From Neoechinorhynchus agilis (taxonomy: Eukaryota > Acanthocephala), in contig CM121343.1 of assembly GCA_051530055.1 (NCBI GenBank), positions 2,294,001 to 2,358,000 of the forward strand: DNA of 64,000 bases. The letters run 5' to 3'. Every line of letters begins with the position of its first letter. The stretch's first letter is position 1. The notes under the pieces are model-generated. The model made no database searches. It was not told the origin of the DNA and saw nothing but the letters and a program-made list of their open reading frames with translations. Made by a program: the position numbers and the translations under genes. Positions 18,911 to 31,194 of this stretch are shown here, one piece after another.

Positions 18911-21678
18911 GGAGGCAGATCTTTTCCCTCCGCCCACTTCGCTTTCGATTTCGACTCGCTGTACTGTATGCGATTGCGTCATAGGCGTGACGATAAGTGG
19001 ACTCATTCGAAAACATGGCCCGGTACGATCTCGATGCCCTGGATCTTCCCTTCCACCAGTGTTGGACAAACCTTTTATCATCGACAGTCTCGAAACTCAA
19101 AATGTGATGAAGCGCCTATCCAGGGCATCGAGATCGTACCGGGCCATGTTTTCGTACTAGTCGTGACCCCGAGTCCAGCCTCACGACCACCATCAAGCAG
19201 CGGATAACCAATTTTGATCGACTTTTTGAGGAGGCTGTGACGAAAAGTTACAATAATCAAACTCTTACCAAGAAACGTCCAGAAGGACCCTTCGGCCGTC
19301 CTTATAATTTGAGTAATAGGATTTCTGCCAAATTGGCAGACGCAGATGTCCGTGGAGCGGTCAGGTTACTCAGTTCCACAGCTACGTTTGCGGACAACGA
19401 CCGCTCGACACTGGAGGCGTTGAGAAGTAAGCATCCTTCAGCTTTGCCACCGATTTTGCCCCCGATACCGGAAAAGTCGCGTCAATCGACGAGGTGCACG
19501 CGGGAGGAACTTAGATGTGCTGTATCCTCGTTCCCCAATGGGTCGGGACATGGACCCGACGGACTTCGACCCCAACACATCAAGGATATGTTGGGATTTG
19601 GAACGGGAGTGATGGGAATGAAGCTCGAAACCGAACTCGTTAATGTGGTCGATGAAATCATAAATGGACCTCTCCCACTTGAAGCAACGAATTTTCTATT
19701 CTCGGCATCTCTTTGCGCCCTTTCCAAATCAAACGGAGATATTCGTCCGATAGCTGTGGGCTGCACTCTAAGACGTTTGGCAGGGAAGATTTTGTGTAAG
19801 CGACTGAGCGAAAGTGTAGGTGGGCAACTCAGACCTTTTCAGTTGGGCTGCTGTACTCCATGTGGAGCAGAAGCGATAGTGCACTCCACACGTACCTATA
19901 TCGACGCCTCTGCCACCCCAACGGTTGTCCTAAAAGTCGATTTTTCGAACGCCTTTAATACAGTCGATCGAACAGCCTTGCTAAGTACCATTGCTCGAGA
20001 ATTACCTGAAGCCTATGAATACTTTGTGAAGGCGTATGGTTCTAAGACACCTCTACATTTCAACGAGCACACCATTTGGTCCGAAACAGGCCTGCAACAA
20101 GGCGATCCTCTCGGCCCCATAGGATTTTCCTTAACAACCAATGGAATATCTCGTAAGCTCAAGGCAAGTTTGAACGTCTGGTACTTGGATGACGCGACAT
20201 TGAGCGGTGACCCAAAGACGGTTCTAGAAGACCTGCAATCCCTGCTTGTTTCTGCTGCGGAATTGGGCTTACGTGTCAACCCCGCGAAGTGTGAACTATT
20301 GCCACTAAATATTTCACATTCTCGCATGGCGGATATAATGCAGTCCTTCGAATCCGTTGCCCCAGGAATCTGATTAATCAACCGGCAAAGCTTCACTCTT
20401 CTCGGCAGTTGCGTCCTGGATGCGAACATAGATCGCGAGATAGAAGAAGAAGAGCTCCCTAAACTGGATCTTTTGTGCTCCCGCGTTCAAGAATTGAATG
20501 CACACGAAGCTCTCTTCTTGGTGAGAAACTGCCTATACATACCGAAGCTTATGTTCAAGATGAGAGCAGCCCCGTACTTCCGACACACCAAACGTCTCCT
20601 TGACTTAGATGGTTTGATGAAAAACATCTAGAGAAGGTAACGAACTGCGCCATCACTGATGAAGCTTGGCAACAAGCTGCCCTTCCGATCAAATACGAAG
20701 GTTTAGGCTTACGAAGTGTGGCTGGTTTGGCCCTTCCGGCATTCGTATCCTCGATGCACAAGACGGAGGAATTACAGGGGGAAATTCTTTTAAACAGAAT
20801 GCCGAAGCCATGCAAACTATTGAAACAGGGAGTCACATCATGGCTCTCGCAGACCGGTCTGCAACAAGCTCCAACCAACGCGCACGAACAATCTGCTTGG
20901 GATAAACACTTAATCCTGACGGCTCACAACAAACTAAAAGGCCAGATGGACGAGATGTCTCAAGCTAGACTTGTGGCCAGTTCTTCGAAGGAGTCAGGCG
21001 CATGGTTGAACGTTTTGCCAATTGGTACTTTGGGAACTTTGCTGGACGACGAGACAGTTCGAATAGCCGTCGCTCTACGTTTAGGACTTCCAACCTGTGC
21101 CCCACACCAGTGCCGATGTGGAATAAAAGTTGACGTGCTCGGGAGACATGGACTCTACTGCAAGAGATCGAGCGGTCGTTTCCCAAGGCACGCAGAGCTC
21201 AACGCGATCATTAGCAGAGCTCTGAACTCGATCCACGTTCCAACCATCCTGGAGCCCAATCACCTCTGTCGCTCGGATGGTAAGCGTCCCGACGGTATAA
21301 CCGTTTTCCCTTGGAAAGAAGGGAAGAGTCTAATTTGGGACGCAACATGCGTGGACTCACTCGCCCTGTCCAACCGGCAAGATGCTTTAGCGGAGACGGG
21401 AGGAGCAGCGAGTGCCGCCGAAAGGAGGAAAGCGTAGAAATACAATGAGCTCAAACAAAATTACATTTTCCTTCCTTTCGGCGTGGAAACACAAGGGGCG
21501 CTGGGATCTTCGGCACGAAGCTTTTGTGCCGAACTCGGAAGACGACTTGCAGCACAAACAGGGGAGCGACGCGAGAGGATTTTCCTGATCCAAAGAATAA
21601 GCCTAGCAATCCAACGAGGAAATGCGGTCAGCGTCCGGGGGACGATTTAATCTAAAATTGTCCTTTAAAAAGAAACAA
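18911..21678 (+). mobile_element. RLE-type LINE nested in another LINE, with an 11-bp target duplication
   Basis: 5'-truncated copy of the family at 9218. It keeps the N-terminal zinc finger with identical spacing (C-x2-C-x14-H-x6-C, 18960-19040), an RT with an intact YLDD box (near 20180), and the endonuclease blocks RHGLYC, RHAELN, RPDGITVFPW and IWDATC. The target duplication ATTTTATAAAT lies at 18900-18910 and 21679-21689. The frame is broken about three times after the RT: a TGA at 20371-20373, a shift near 20630 and a TAG at 21435-21437; the zinc-finger part is also out of frame with the RT. It ends GFxPFGVETQGALGSSA, NAVSVRGTI. Confidence 0.88.
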
Positions 21679-21689
21679 ATTTTATAAAT

Positions 21690-21900
21690 ATTGAATTCAT
21701 TATACACATTCTAGAATACTTCCACTTCCCACATAACCTTATTGCCAAAATCAACAATTCTCTGTGTTCAAAACGATTCTTCGTCCAAGACGATCCTTCT
21801 CTTACTATTTATTTCCAAACGAGAGGAGTTCCTCAGGGTTCACCACTTTCCCCGATTTTATTTTGTTTAGCCTCACAGTTCATAATTCAAAACTGTAAAG
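21690..21900 (+). mobile_element. LINE reverse transcriptase, continuation after the nested insertion
   Basis: The frame reads HFPHNLIAKINNSL, then QTRGVPQGSPLSPILF (RT motif B). It aligns directly after FDFIN at 18910 when compared with the intact RT at 61430-61610. The piece ends soon after motif B; the catalytic YADD part is absent. Confidence 0.75.
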
Positions 21901-21954
21901 CGTGTAAAGACACACAGGCTCTCTTCACTCACATACTCTCTGCACTCACAGGCT

Positions 21955-22204
21955 CTCTTCACTCACGGGCTCGCTTCAAAACCCCGATTTAGAATTCATC
22001 GCAGTCCATTTCATAGCTCCTTTGAGAAACGGCAGAAGAGAATTCACCATTGCTGGCGTCTATCGCCTTCCGGCGTCTCGACCTGAGTCCTCCTTGCTCC
22101 AAATCGACTCTATGATGGAGCTCATGAACTCCACAAATTCGCACCATTTCTTAATTGCAGGGGACTTCTATAATCTATTTTCTCGCCTTCCCTTCTCCGA
22201 GTAA
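21955..22204 (+). mobile_element. APE endonuclease fragment of a LINE
   Basis: Encodes PDLEFIAVHF, RREFTIAGVYRLP and HFLIAGDFYNLF, the C-terminal part of an apurinic-type endonuclease (the GDFN motif, here GDFY). It is closest to 26240-26440 in the LINE at 25.6 kb. Truncated on both sides. Confidence 0.7.
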
Positions 22205-22559
22205 TCCATGATAACGATCATCGATGCAACTGTGTCCGATCGTAAATTTCGGAATCATTTTCGAGGGGCTCTTCCATAAATCGACACCAGGGAATTCTGA
22301 GTAGAGATGGGTCTCAATTGTTCGGCAGAACTGACGGCCTTGCCCCTATTATTTACTAGAAGGATTCTTTTAGCCGTGTTGATTTATGTCCAATCTGCGG
22401 CAGGTGCCGTAATCACGGAGATTCGGCGAACATTTGTACTATCAAAAGTACGTTCGCGGCTTTAAAAGGTAGGGAAGATCCATTGCTAGACTCCAGATTT
22501 TTAGATAGTAAAGATGTAGCAATGTCGGAGAACGTTACATCGAATCTTATATGGAATAA
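22205..22559. other. Unrecognised sequence before the tandem array
   Basis: One phrase, VDLCPICGRCRNHGDSANIC (22380-22440), has a C-x2-C-x2-C pattern that may be a remnant of a zinc-binding part, but nothing else supports it. No open frame of note. Confidence 0.3.
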
Positions 22560-24378
22560 CGACATAAGTCACAGTTGTCGGGGACGTAGGACACCCCTCA
22601 GAAAGGCATGCCGTATGATGTGGCATCCAAAAAGAAAACACAACCACCAATTTTAATAAGGGTTTGTGCGAACTCCTTAGCAATTGTCGCCCAAACGTTG
22701 CACCCTCATATATATTCGTAACTTAGATGCTTGAAAAAACTTTGTTTACAAACAAGCTCTGAAATGAACTACAACTGAAAAGAGTCGTCATATAAATGCA
22801 AGTCCCATGATGTAGCATTGACAAAGAAAACACAGTCACCAATTTTAAGCGTTTGTGCGAACGCTTTAGCTATTGTCGCTCAGAAGTTGCATCTTCATAT
22901 ATATTCGTAACTTAGATGTTTGAAAAAACTTTGTTTACAAACAAGCTCTGAATTGAACTACAACTAAAAAAAGTTGTCACAGAAAGGCATGTCCCATTAT
23001 GTGGCATCGACAAAGAAAACACAACCACCAATTTTAATAAGGGTTTGTGCGAACTCCTTAGCAATTGTCGCCCAAACGTTGCACCCTCATATATATTCGT
23101 AACTTAGATGCTTGAAAAAACTTTGTTTACAAACAAGCTCTGAAATGAACTACAACTGAAAAGAGTCGTCATATAAATGCAAGTCCCATGATGTAGCATT
23201 GACAAAGAAAACACAGTCACCAATTTTAAGCGTTTGTGCGAACGCTTTAGCTATTGTCGCTCAGAAGTTGCATCTTCATATATATTCGTAACTTAGATGT
23301 TTGAAAAAACTTTGTTTACAAACAAGCTCTGAATTGAACTACAACTAAAAAAAGTTGTCACAGAAAGGCATGTCCCATTATGTGGCATCGACAAAGAAAA
23401 CACAACCACCAATTTTAATAAGGGTTTGTGCGAACTCCTTAGCAATTGTCGCCCAAACGTTGCACCCTCATATATATTCGTAACTTAGATGTTTGAAAAA
23501 ACTTTGTTTACAAACAAGCTCTGAATTGAACTACAACTAAAAAAAGTTGTCACAGAAAGGCATGTCCCATTATGTGGCATCGACAAAGAAAACACAGTCA
23601 TCAATTTTAATAAGGGTTTGTGCAAACTCCTTAGCAATTGTCGCCCAAACGTTGCATCTTCATATGTATTCGTAACTTAGATGTTTGAAAAACTTTTTTT
23701 ACAAACAAGCTCTGAATTGAACTACAACTAAAAAAAGTTGTCACAGAAAGGCATTTCCCATTATGTGGCATCGACAAAGAAAACACAGTCACCAATTTTA
23801 ATAAGGGTTTGTGCGAACTCCTTAGCAATTGTCGCCCAAACGTTGCATCTTCATATATATTCGTAACTTAGATGTTTGAAAAACTTTGTTTACAAACAAG
23901 CTCTGAATTGAACTACAACTAAAAAAAGTTGTCACAGAAAGGCATTTCCCATTATGTGGCATCGACAAAGAAAACACAGTCACCAATTTTAATAAGGGTT
24001 TGTGCGAACTCCTTAGAAATTGTCGTCCAAACGTTGCATCTTCATATATATTCGTAACTTAGATGTTTGAAAAAACTTTGTTTACAAACAAGCTCTCAAT
24101 TGAACTACAACTAAAAAAGTTGTCACAGAAAGGCGTCCCATTATGTGGCATCGACAAAGAAAACACAGTCACCAATTTTAATAAGGGTTTGTGCAAACTC
24201 CTTAGCAATTGTCGCCCAAACGTTGCATCTTCATATATATTCGTAACTTAGATGCTTGAAAAAACTTTGTTTACAAACAAACTCTGAAATGAACTACAAC
24301 TGAAAAGAGTCGTCATATGAAGGCATGTCCAATGATGTTGCACCCATGAAGAAAGCACAGCCACCAATTTTAAGAAGG
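22560..24378 (+). repeat. Tandem array of about ten ~191-bp units
   Basis: The anchor word CCAATTTTAA (or a one-base variant) recurs near 22647, 22839, 23028, 23219, 23409, 23600, 23792, 23983, 24172 and 24364, a period of 189-192 bp. Units 1-2 differ from each other but are repeated almost exactly as units 3-4, a 381-bp dimer; later units are monomers. A single unit also lies at 63291-63513, directly after a PLE RT fragment and before the same LINE that follows here, so the unit probably derives from a PLE tail. There is no coding potential, and the unit length and absence of short spacers exclude a CRISPR array. Confidence 0.9.
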
Positions 24379-25580
24379 GTTCTCGTTGCGTCAACTTATT
24401 GAATTTCCAACTTGTTTGAAGCTTTCCTCGACAAAGTATTCACAAATATCGACGCCTGCTGATCCGGCTCTAAACTTCCTCCCCCCGCGAACTCTGTCCA
24501 TTCCTCTGCCCTTATCACTCCCGTCACCCTACCTCAGCGTATGAAATCTCCCCGTTTACCCGTCTGGAATAAACGTGATCATCACATCCACAATTTTATA
24601 AAATTATTCAACTCTAACATCCACACATCCCACTCTGACAGCATAAATGGCCCTTCCTTGGCCATGTCCTTCCTAACCTCAATCATAGAAAATTCCATAG
24701 CTTCGGCAATTCCCAAGAAATTCATTAGGATCTCCAACCGCGACCCTCCATGGATAACCCCCATTCTTAAACTTCTACAAAGACAAGCTTCTAAGGCCCA
24801 TCGCAATAAGTCCCCTGGCTCTCCCCGTTTACAAAAGATCCTTACTAACAAAATACTTATCACCCGCAAAAACTTCCTTTCCTCTAAAATTCAATCAGAT
24901 GGCAACTCAACATGGTGGCGGGCCGTCAAGGACTCTCTTGGTCTACGCCACCCGGATCCCTTCCTTAATTTGTCCTCCACTGAATTAAAACAGGTTCTAG
25001 ATTCCATTAATCAAAACCTCCGCCATGACTCAATTTACATTATCTGCTCAACATCAGTCTCCACACAATCTTTCACGCCCGCACCTGAAACTTTTGTCAA
25101 CTCACCGATACTTTCCTTAGTTTCATCATATGAGGTACTAAAGTATCTCATGAAATTACCTAAAAATATGTCCTTTCAATCCGAAATCCCAAACTGGGCT
25201 CTTCGCTGCATCATCTCCGAACATCTTGATCCTTTTACCCACATTATAAACCTCAGCTTTTTATATGGCATCTACCCCTCTTGCCTGAAAACTGCCAAAG
25301 TTATATTCGTTCCAAAAAAGGGCATCCCATTTCGACCGAATCATTCCGTCCAATTTCCATTTTGCCGCCCTTTCAAAAATCATCGAAAAATGTTTTAAAT
25401 CTCGCCTTCTTTCACTTTCCCACGAAAAGTTTTCGCCCCTACAATTTGGCTTCCGGCCCAGATTTTCTGCAACCGATGCCCTATTTTGCATTTATGACAC
25501 GCTCCCCTCAACAATAATCCCCCATATCACCCGTCTCATTCAACTTGATTTATCTAAAGCTTTAGACTCAGTGGACCATT
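24378..25580 (+). mobile_element. APE-type LINE fragment (family A)
   Basis: Begins in the last part of the endonuclease (QLIEFPT, DKVFTNI by frame comparison). It continues through the open frame 24541-25398, the linker and RT entry (SNRDPPWITPIL, TWWRAVKDSLGL, CLKTAKVIFVPKKG), then FGFRPRFSATDALF and LIQLDLSKALDSVDH with RT motif A near 25540-25578. It stops there, where another LINE begins. Motifs B to E are missing. The first 500 nt are nearly identical to 63514-64000. Confidence 0.82.
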
Positions 25581-27420
25581 CACAAAAAGCACCTTCAAGC
25601 TGTGGGGGAACTCATCAACAACAGCAAAAATTACTCGGCACATATATCCCTCGTCTCAGCCAAATGTATCCAACGCCGTAAATTTTTGGAATGTGCCCAA
25701 AGAACCCGCCGCAACTTAGTCGGCACTACCAAATCATACACCCTTGGCACAGCAATGGGCGTCTCCGTATCTTCTACAACGACCATCACCGCAACAGCAA
25801 CCCCTGATGTATCCGACAAATCAACTCTCATGCCCACTCCCTGCGATATAAACTCCACATCTATTTTCGCACCCACTAATCCATCCCATGAACGCTCCTT
25901 ATGCGCCACCGAGTTAAGCGTATCTGACGCCAAGTCGGTCTCAACAAATCATCGCCTCAATCCTAGAAGAAAGAAAATATACTTCCCTAGGATACTTTAC
26001 TTAAATGCTCGCAGCCTCCTTCCCAAACTCGATGAGGTTATAAGTATGTCAGTAAGCACCAATGCGGATATCATAATAATAACCGAAGCATGGCTTACCC
26101 TTAGGAACAAGGACTCCGCAATCCTGCCCGGGTTCACAGCGTTTCACTCTTATCGTGAAGACAGAACAGGGGGAGGAATCTCAATCTTTGTTCGCACTCT
26201 ACTGCCTTATTCAGTATCCCGCATAGGTTCCCTACAACATCCCGACCTCGAGTTCATTGCCATTCATCTCCCCGCCCACTTAAGAAACGGCTTTTGAGAG
26301 TTCTCTATCGCAGGCGTCTACCGTCCCCCCAATTCTCCCCCTCGGCCGCAGCAGCCCAAATAGAAACACTGATGGATCTGTTCAACAGCAACAATTCACA
26401 CCGCTTCCTCACTGCAGACGACTTTAACAACCTTTTTCCACTTACGCCACTCTCTGACCTGCATCAACTCGTCAAGTTTCCTACACGGCAAAAATCCCGC
26501 ACCCACAAAGAATATATCCCGTCCAGCATTCGCTCCACAGGAAACGCACATTGGTGGCATAAAATCAAAAGTTCCCTTGGACTACGGAACCCTGAACCTT
26601 TCGCACACCTGTCAGCCTCTGCATTAAAGGCGACCCTCGATTCCATCAACGCAAAGCTATGCTCACCAAACGACGGTGACATCAAACTTAAAGCTACACA
26701 AAAAATGGGCTCTTCGAAGTTACCCCCACTGGTTTCCTCCCTCGAAGTGTTTCAGCATCTCAAGAAACTGCCGCGCAACGGATCCCCACATTCGGACACC
26801 CTTAACTGGGCTGTTCGTCGTATCATGCCGGAAATCATTGACCCATTGACTACCATCGCCAATCATAGTTTCGCATCTGGAATCTACCCATTATGTTTAA
26901 AAAATGGCCAGGGTAACCTTATTACCAAAAAATGGACTTCCAGTATCCTCGTCATCTTTTCGCCTCATCTCTATCCTTCCCGCGCTCTCCAAGTCTTCGA
27001 AAAATGCTTTAAAGCGCGCCTTTTCCCCAAGCTCCTAACTGTCGCCCCTACAATTTGGATTTCGCCTTAAATATTCAGCCACAGATGCTCTACTCTGCAT
27101 TTATGACGCGCTCATCCAAAATATTGATTCCAAACCTTCCCTCGTCTCACGCCTTATCCAACTTGATCTATCGAAAACGTTCGATTCTGTGGAAGATCAC
27201 AAGCTTATCGAAGCCTCTTCCGATTTCGGACTGGATGCTTGGCAAATTCGATGGCTCTTTTCATATTTGACAAATCGATCACAATACATAAAATGCAACG
27301 CCGTCACCTCAAAGACCATGCTTCTATCAAAAGGTGTCCCCCAAAGAGTCATCCTCTCCCCACTCCTCTTCAACATCTTTCTTAAAAGACTCAAACCCCT
27401 CTCGGGCGAACCGGCAAATA
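25581..27420 (+). mobile_element. APE-type LINE (family B), partial
   Basis: 25602-26297 is open: a Ser/Thr-rich N-terminus, then the endonuclease (LNARSLLPKLDE, ITEAWL, DRTGGGISIFVR, DLEFIAIHL). It continues after a stop with the GVYRPP block and ADDFNNLF in place of the usual GDFN, so the catalytic Asp-Phe-Asn pair is shifted. A deletion joins this to TNW-like linker sequence (HWWHKIKSSLGL), then the RT entry, FGFRLKYSATDALLCIYDAL, LIQLDLSKTFDSV and GVPQRVILSPLLF (motif B). It ends abruptly at ~27420 before the YADD motif. Multiple frameshifts. Confidence 0.8.
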
Positions 27421-28980
27421 GGTCACTGTCTGTTACCCTGGCTGAAATCTCACAGGGCCAGGCACATACATCCAGTGTGGGAGAGCGTCTACACCGCACT
27501 ACGAAGAGATTACAGAGCTCGGCTGAAAATTACGCTAAACATCCACCTCAAAAACGAGGAATTAAGCCGTATAGCAGCGGCTGAACGACCTCGCTCGTCT
27601 ACAACCGCATCAGAACCTTCGTGGAATCCAGCGTACTACCGGACGAACAATACGGTTTCAGGTCGAGAAGATCGACGATAGAGGCCATTTAGCTAGTCAG
27701 GAGGTACATCAAAAATCACGCGAAACCACGCGAACCGGTGTACTCCCTGTTTGTGGATTTCAAATCAGCGTTTGACTCCATCGATCGAAGTCTACTTCTC
27801 AAGAAATTGAGAATCTGGAAAGAAATCGATGACCGCTCATGGGTATAATTGAACGAATCCTGGACCCACTTTCGATAAAGATCTACGACGGCATCAAATT
27901 CTCGGATGCAATCACACAGTCGACGGGTGTGCTGCAGGGCGACCCGTTGAGTCCTCTCCTTTTCGACATCTTCATTGCGGATCTCCCAAACCAAGTGGGA
28001 AACAACAACACTCGGGTAGTGTTGTACGCGGACGACCTGGCAATCCTGTCAAAAGACCGGAACGATCTACAAAACGCACTTGATCGACTCACTGTGTACT
28101 GTGAGAAAAACCGGTTGACGGTGAACGAAGGGAAAATTGTCGCAATCAAGTTCAGGAAAGGAGGCAACCTGAAGCGATCGGACGTCTTGCGGTACCGCGA
28201 GTCCCAGATCAGTTTCACGAACGACTTCAAGTATCTCGGCGTAACGCTCAGCTCACGTTGGAGTTTTTGCCGACATATCAAGGATGTCGTTCGTCGGACT
28301 GTCTTGGCCATGCACTCAGCTCGTTCACTTGGACGTCTCTCTATTGCTGCTGCAGGGCGATTCTCCAAAGTGATGCTGCAACCGATTCTCATGTACGGTA
28401 TAGAAGTGATCTAGGACGACCTGAAGCGAAAAGACTTTGAGGCCTTGGACAGCTGCCGGTGGATATTCTGGAAGCGCGTGTTAGGCGTTTCACGATTCGT
28501 CAGCAATTCAGCCATCAGCAAAGTATGTCTGATAGATGCGCTATGTCAAACATACCGAATCGAACGAGGTTTGCAAAGCACAATCCAGTTTGAGCAGTAC
28601 TGCGCAAAATGGAACAATAAGCTCACGGCGTTGCCTGATGACCTCGAGCTCACTCCGGCGAGGCTGCAGTCGAACTGGAGGTTAGCCGGTCAAAAGAATC
28701 GCTCGTTAGTCATCCGAACCTCTGTGCATGGCGACCACGACAAGTTGTGCACAAACCAGATCCGATTCCACAGCCCGTGCGATTCGTGCATATGCCGACT
28801 ATGCACGCAGAGGTGTGGATCAATCCTGCACCTACTCAAGTGTGAGATGAGACCATCTCTCTCGTACTTGGACGCCTATCAGCCTCAAACATCATTCCCA
28901 AACAGAAAGGGCAGGGGGTGATGATGTTTGAAGGCGCGTGTTGTGTGTGAGTGTATGTGCAATAAAACTTTCTTAGGCCA
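27421..28980 (+). mobile_element. APE-type LINE (family C), RT to 3' end
   Basis: A 5'-truncated copy: EQYGFRSRRSTIEAI, then SLFVDFKSAFDSIDRSLL (motif A, 27740-27800), TGVLQGDPLSPLLFDIF (motif B), VVLYADDLAILS (YADD, ~28025) and a long C-terminal domain (28445-28921) with a C-x2-C-x3-C...H..C cluster (CDSCICRLCTQRCGSILHLLKC). The frame breaks at about 27690, 27835 and 28414 (TAG). The 3' end has AATAAA at about 28961. The product differs clearly from families A and B; the clade is not assigned. Confidence 0.8.
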
Positions 28981-29830
28981 CCGTGTTTCGGAAACCAGGT
29001 ATACCATGGGCCCCACCTCAATGGTCAACTCACAGACCCATGAAATACAAAATATCCTCAGCCATAATTTTAATGACCAGGATATATAGGATCTGCTCGA
29101 CCACCCTAAGCAGGGAAACTGCACTCAAAAAAGTAACTGACGTACAAAGGAGAGGTTTTCCTGAATGGGTCTTAAAATACAATGTAACCAGACTAGGATC
29201 CGAAAACCGCATATTTCTGGGGATCGGAATTGTGGATGACGCAACCCTGCATATACTCGAACGAGATTTGAAGCGTATCGATTCAAACGTCGTACTCTAT
29301 GCTAAGAGGGAAGGAAACCTAGGCGGATTTTTCAAGAACAAACCGGAACATCCTGTAGAGGAAGGAGTCTATCGAATACCATGCAAGGACTGTAAGGCTT
29401 CGTATATCGGCCAAACCAAACAAGGGTTGCTAATACGGATTGCTCATCGGCAATCGCTAATCACACGGAGAGGATGCAGCACAGGATAGCCTTTGATGAG
29501 GCCAACTTTATCTCTTACCAATATGTCCTACTAAGACGTCTTATAATGGAAGCAATGATGATCGCTTCGACGAAAAATACGATGGAGGGCAATAAGTCGA
29601 ACTTTAGTTTGAAACAACCTCCATTACACAATCGCAGGGGTTTCAGAGGACCAAATCAACAGTCGGGAAACACGGGTCTGGCACTCCCGGGATCCCAAGC
29701 TACGGCATCCACTACGAATCAAGGGCGCAAAAATGCGATCACGTAACCAAACGATTTTTAATTTTTGAAGTTTAATTTTGGATTAATGCTTGAGAATGCT
29801 GGATTTTCCCAGCGAAATATCGCAATAAAT
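28981..29830 (+). mobile_element. Penelope-like element 3' half with GIY-YIG endonuclease
   Basis: 28983-29489 is open and encodes the RT thumb (VFRKPGIPWAPPQWSTHRPMK, a K-P ... H motif seen across PLEs), then a GIY-YIG endonuclease: GVYRIPCKDCKASYIGQTKQGLLIRI. The frame shifts at ~29485 into CSTGXP-like and MQHRIAFDEANF sequence ending EGNKSNFSLKQPP. The 3' end carries CTTGAGAA, stem GCTGG (29798-29802), loop, stem CCAGC (29809-29813), GAAATAT and AATAAA. The element is 5'-truncated and lacks the RT palm. Confidence 0.85.
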
Positions 29831-29939
29831 CAATATCTTTATTGTCCGGAGAGTAATAATCACCTCAGCAACACTATAATACCGCCGAGGAACCCTTTAC
29901 ATCAGATTTAGGAATCCCTTCACCCGTTCTCTACAAATT

Positions 29940-30520
29940 TTACTTCTGCTTTATGTTACCATCCCTCACCTACGGTAACCCCGTATTTTGGAACCTTTCC
30001 AAATCGCTAATCCGCTGTCTTGAAATTCTTCACAAAAGAGCATTTAAAATTTGCACAACTTATTTTCCCCCTCTCACAGAATGCCTTGATGCTATTTTCA
30101 TTAAACAATCAAAACGCCTCTCAACCCTACTACCACAATTTCTTCCACATATCGCTCCATTTCCACACGAGTACAACACTCTTAATCCTAATTCGTTTCA
30201 CCCTCCTATACCTCGCACCTCCCTGTATCTACGCTCCTTTTTCCATGCTGCCCAATCTTCTCGGATATCATAACCCGAAATGATTCTGAGGAAAGACCAA
30301 CCTTATAAGCGCTCCTGCAAGCAATAAACACCAATTCCCACGAGAACGGACCTTCCAACCCAACCGGATATTCTCAATCGAACGGACATCCTCACCCGAA
30401 CGAACCGTCCCCGACTGGATAGTTCCTACCCGAATAGGGATCCCTTTGACCAGATATTACCTCCCGAACGGACATCCCTCGACACATATTCCCATATTAA
30501 CGGATGAGGACCCAATGGTA
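29940..30520 (+). mobile_element. LINE family A, 3' terminal fragment
   Basis: 29953-30273 is open and encodes the C-terminal domain (PSLTYGNPVFWN, LEILHKRAFKI), then the family 3' untranslated tail with CAATAAACACCAATTC and a set of degenerate CGAACGGACAT words at 30370-30500. Same family as 1735-3036, 24378-25580 and the window end. Confidence 0.78.
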
Positions 30521-30782
30521 TATGTGTCCTTCTAACCTTTTGTATTTTCAACCACCAACCTTCCTAACCTGATTGGATATTTCCCCGCCCGACTGGACCT
30601 GTTATAGACTCGAAAACTCACTGCCACATTCATTTAAAAAAATCAGAACTCTAGTGTTCTTGAGGACCTAAAGGTACATGGGTTATATTCTTTTGGGTTT
30701 ACTAAAACGTGTTTTTATTATGTCGATGAAATTACGGTTGTAATAAAATAACCCAACTATCGGGCAGCAATTAAGAAACTGC
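30521..30782. other. Unrecognised AT-rich spacer
   Basis: No open frame. Possibly the outer part of the family A tail; nothing is recognised. Confidence 0.4.
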
Positions 30783-31030
30783 ATGCGCTATTTACCTGAC
30801 TCAACTCTATTCTCCTCAAATGGGTCTTACCCTCCCACTCAAACTATTTGGAGTGCCTGGGCAGTTTCAGGTCTTGTCTTTTATTCAAGAGGACGTACCC
30901 CTGAGCCAAGACTCAAATTCGTTAGCACCTTCCTAAAGACTGAGCAAGACCCCATTCGATTGGAAACACTCAACGCACAGGGCCGACAATACACTCACTT
31001 GGATGAACCTGAACAAATAGGATAAAGAAC
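30783..31030 (+). mobile_element. Probable C-terminal fragment of a 58-kb-type LINE
   Basis: An 80-codon open frame with FYSRGRTPEPRLKFVSTFL, which parallels FFARGRPPENRLSFYLTML in the RT C-terminal domain at 62080-62150. It is short and truncated on both sides. The match is by eye over ~25 residues. Confidence 0.5.
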
Positions 31031-31164
31031 CTCCATTGACAGTACCTACGCATATTCTGTACCTAAAGGTTCTTTGCGATTAAATCATCTTATTATTGTA
31101 TGCTTGTAATGGTTTTTCAACTTAATAAAATATGGACGGTTAAAAGTTCAAACATTTACCTGTA
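31031..31164. other. Spacer
   Basis: AT-rich, no coding potential seen. Confidence 0.4.
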
Positions 31165-31194
31165 GTGTGCAGATTTAAATTTTTATTCACCACA

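Noticed and set aside
22560-24378. Regular repeats that could be read as a CRISPR array
   Set aside because: Units are ~191 bp without unique short spacers, and the surroundings are animal retroelements.
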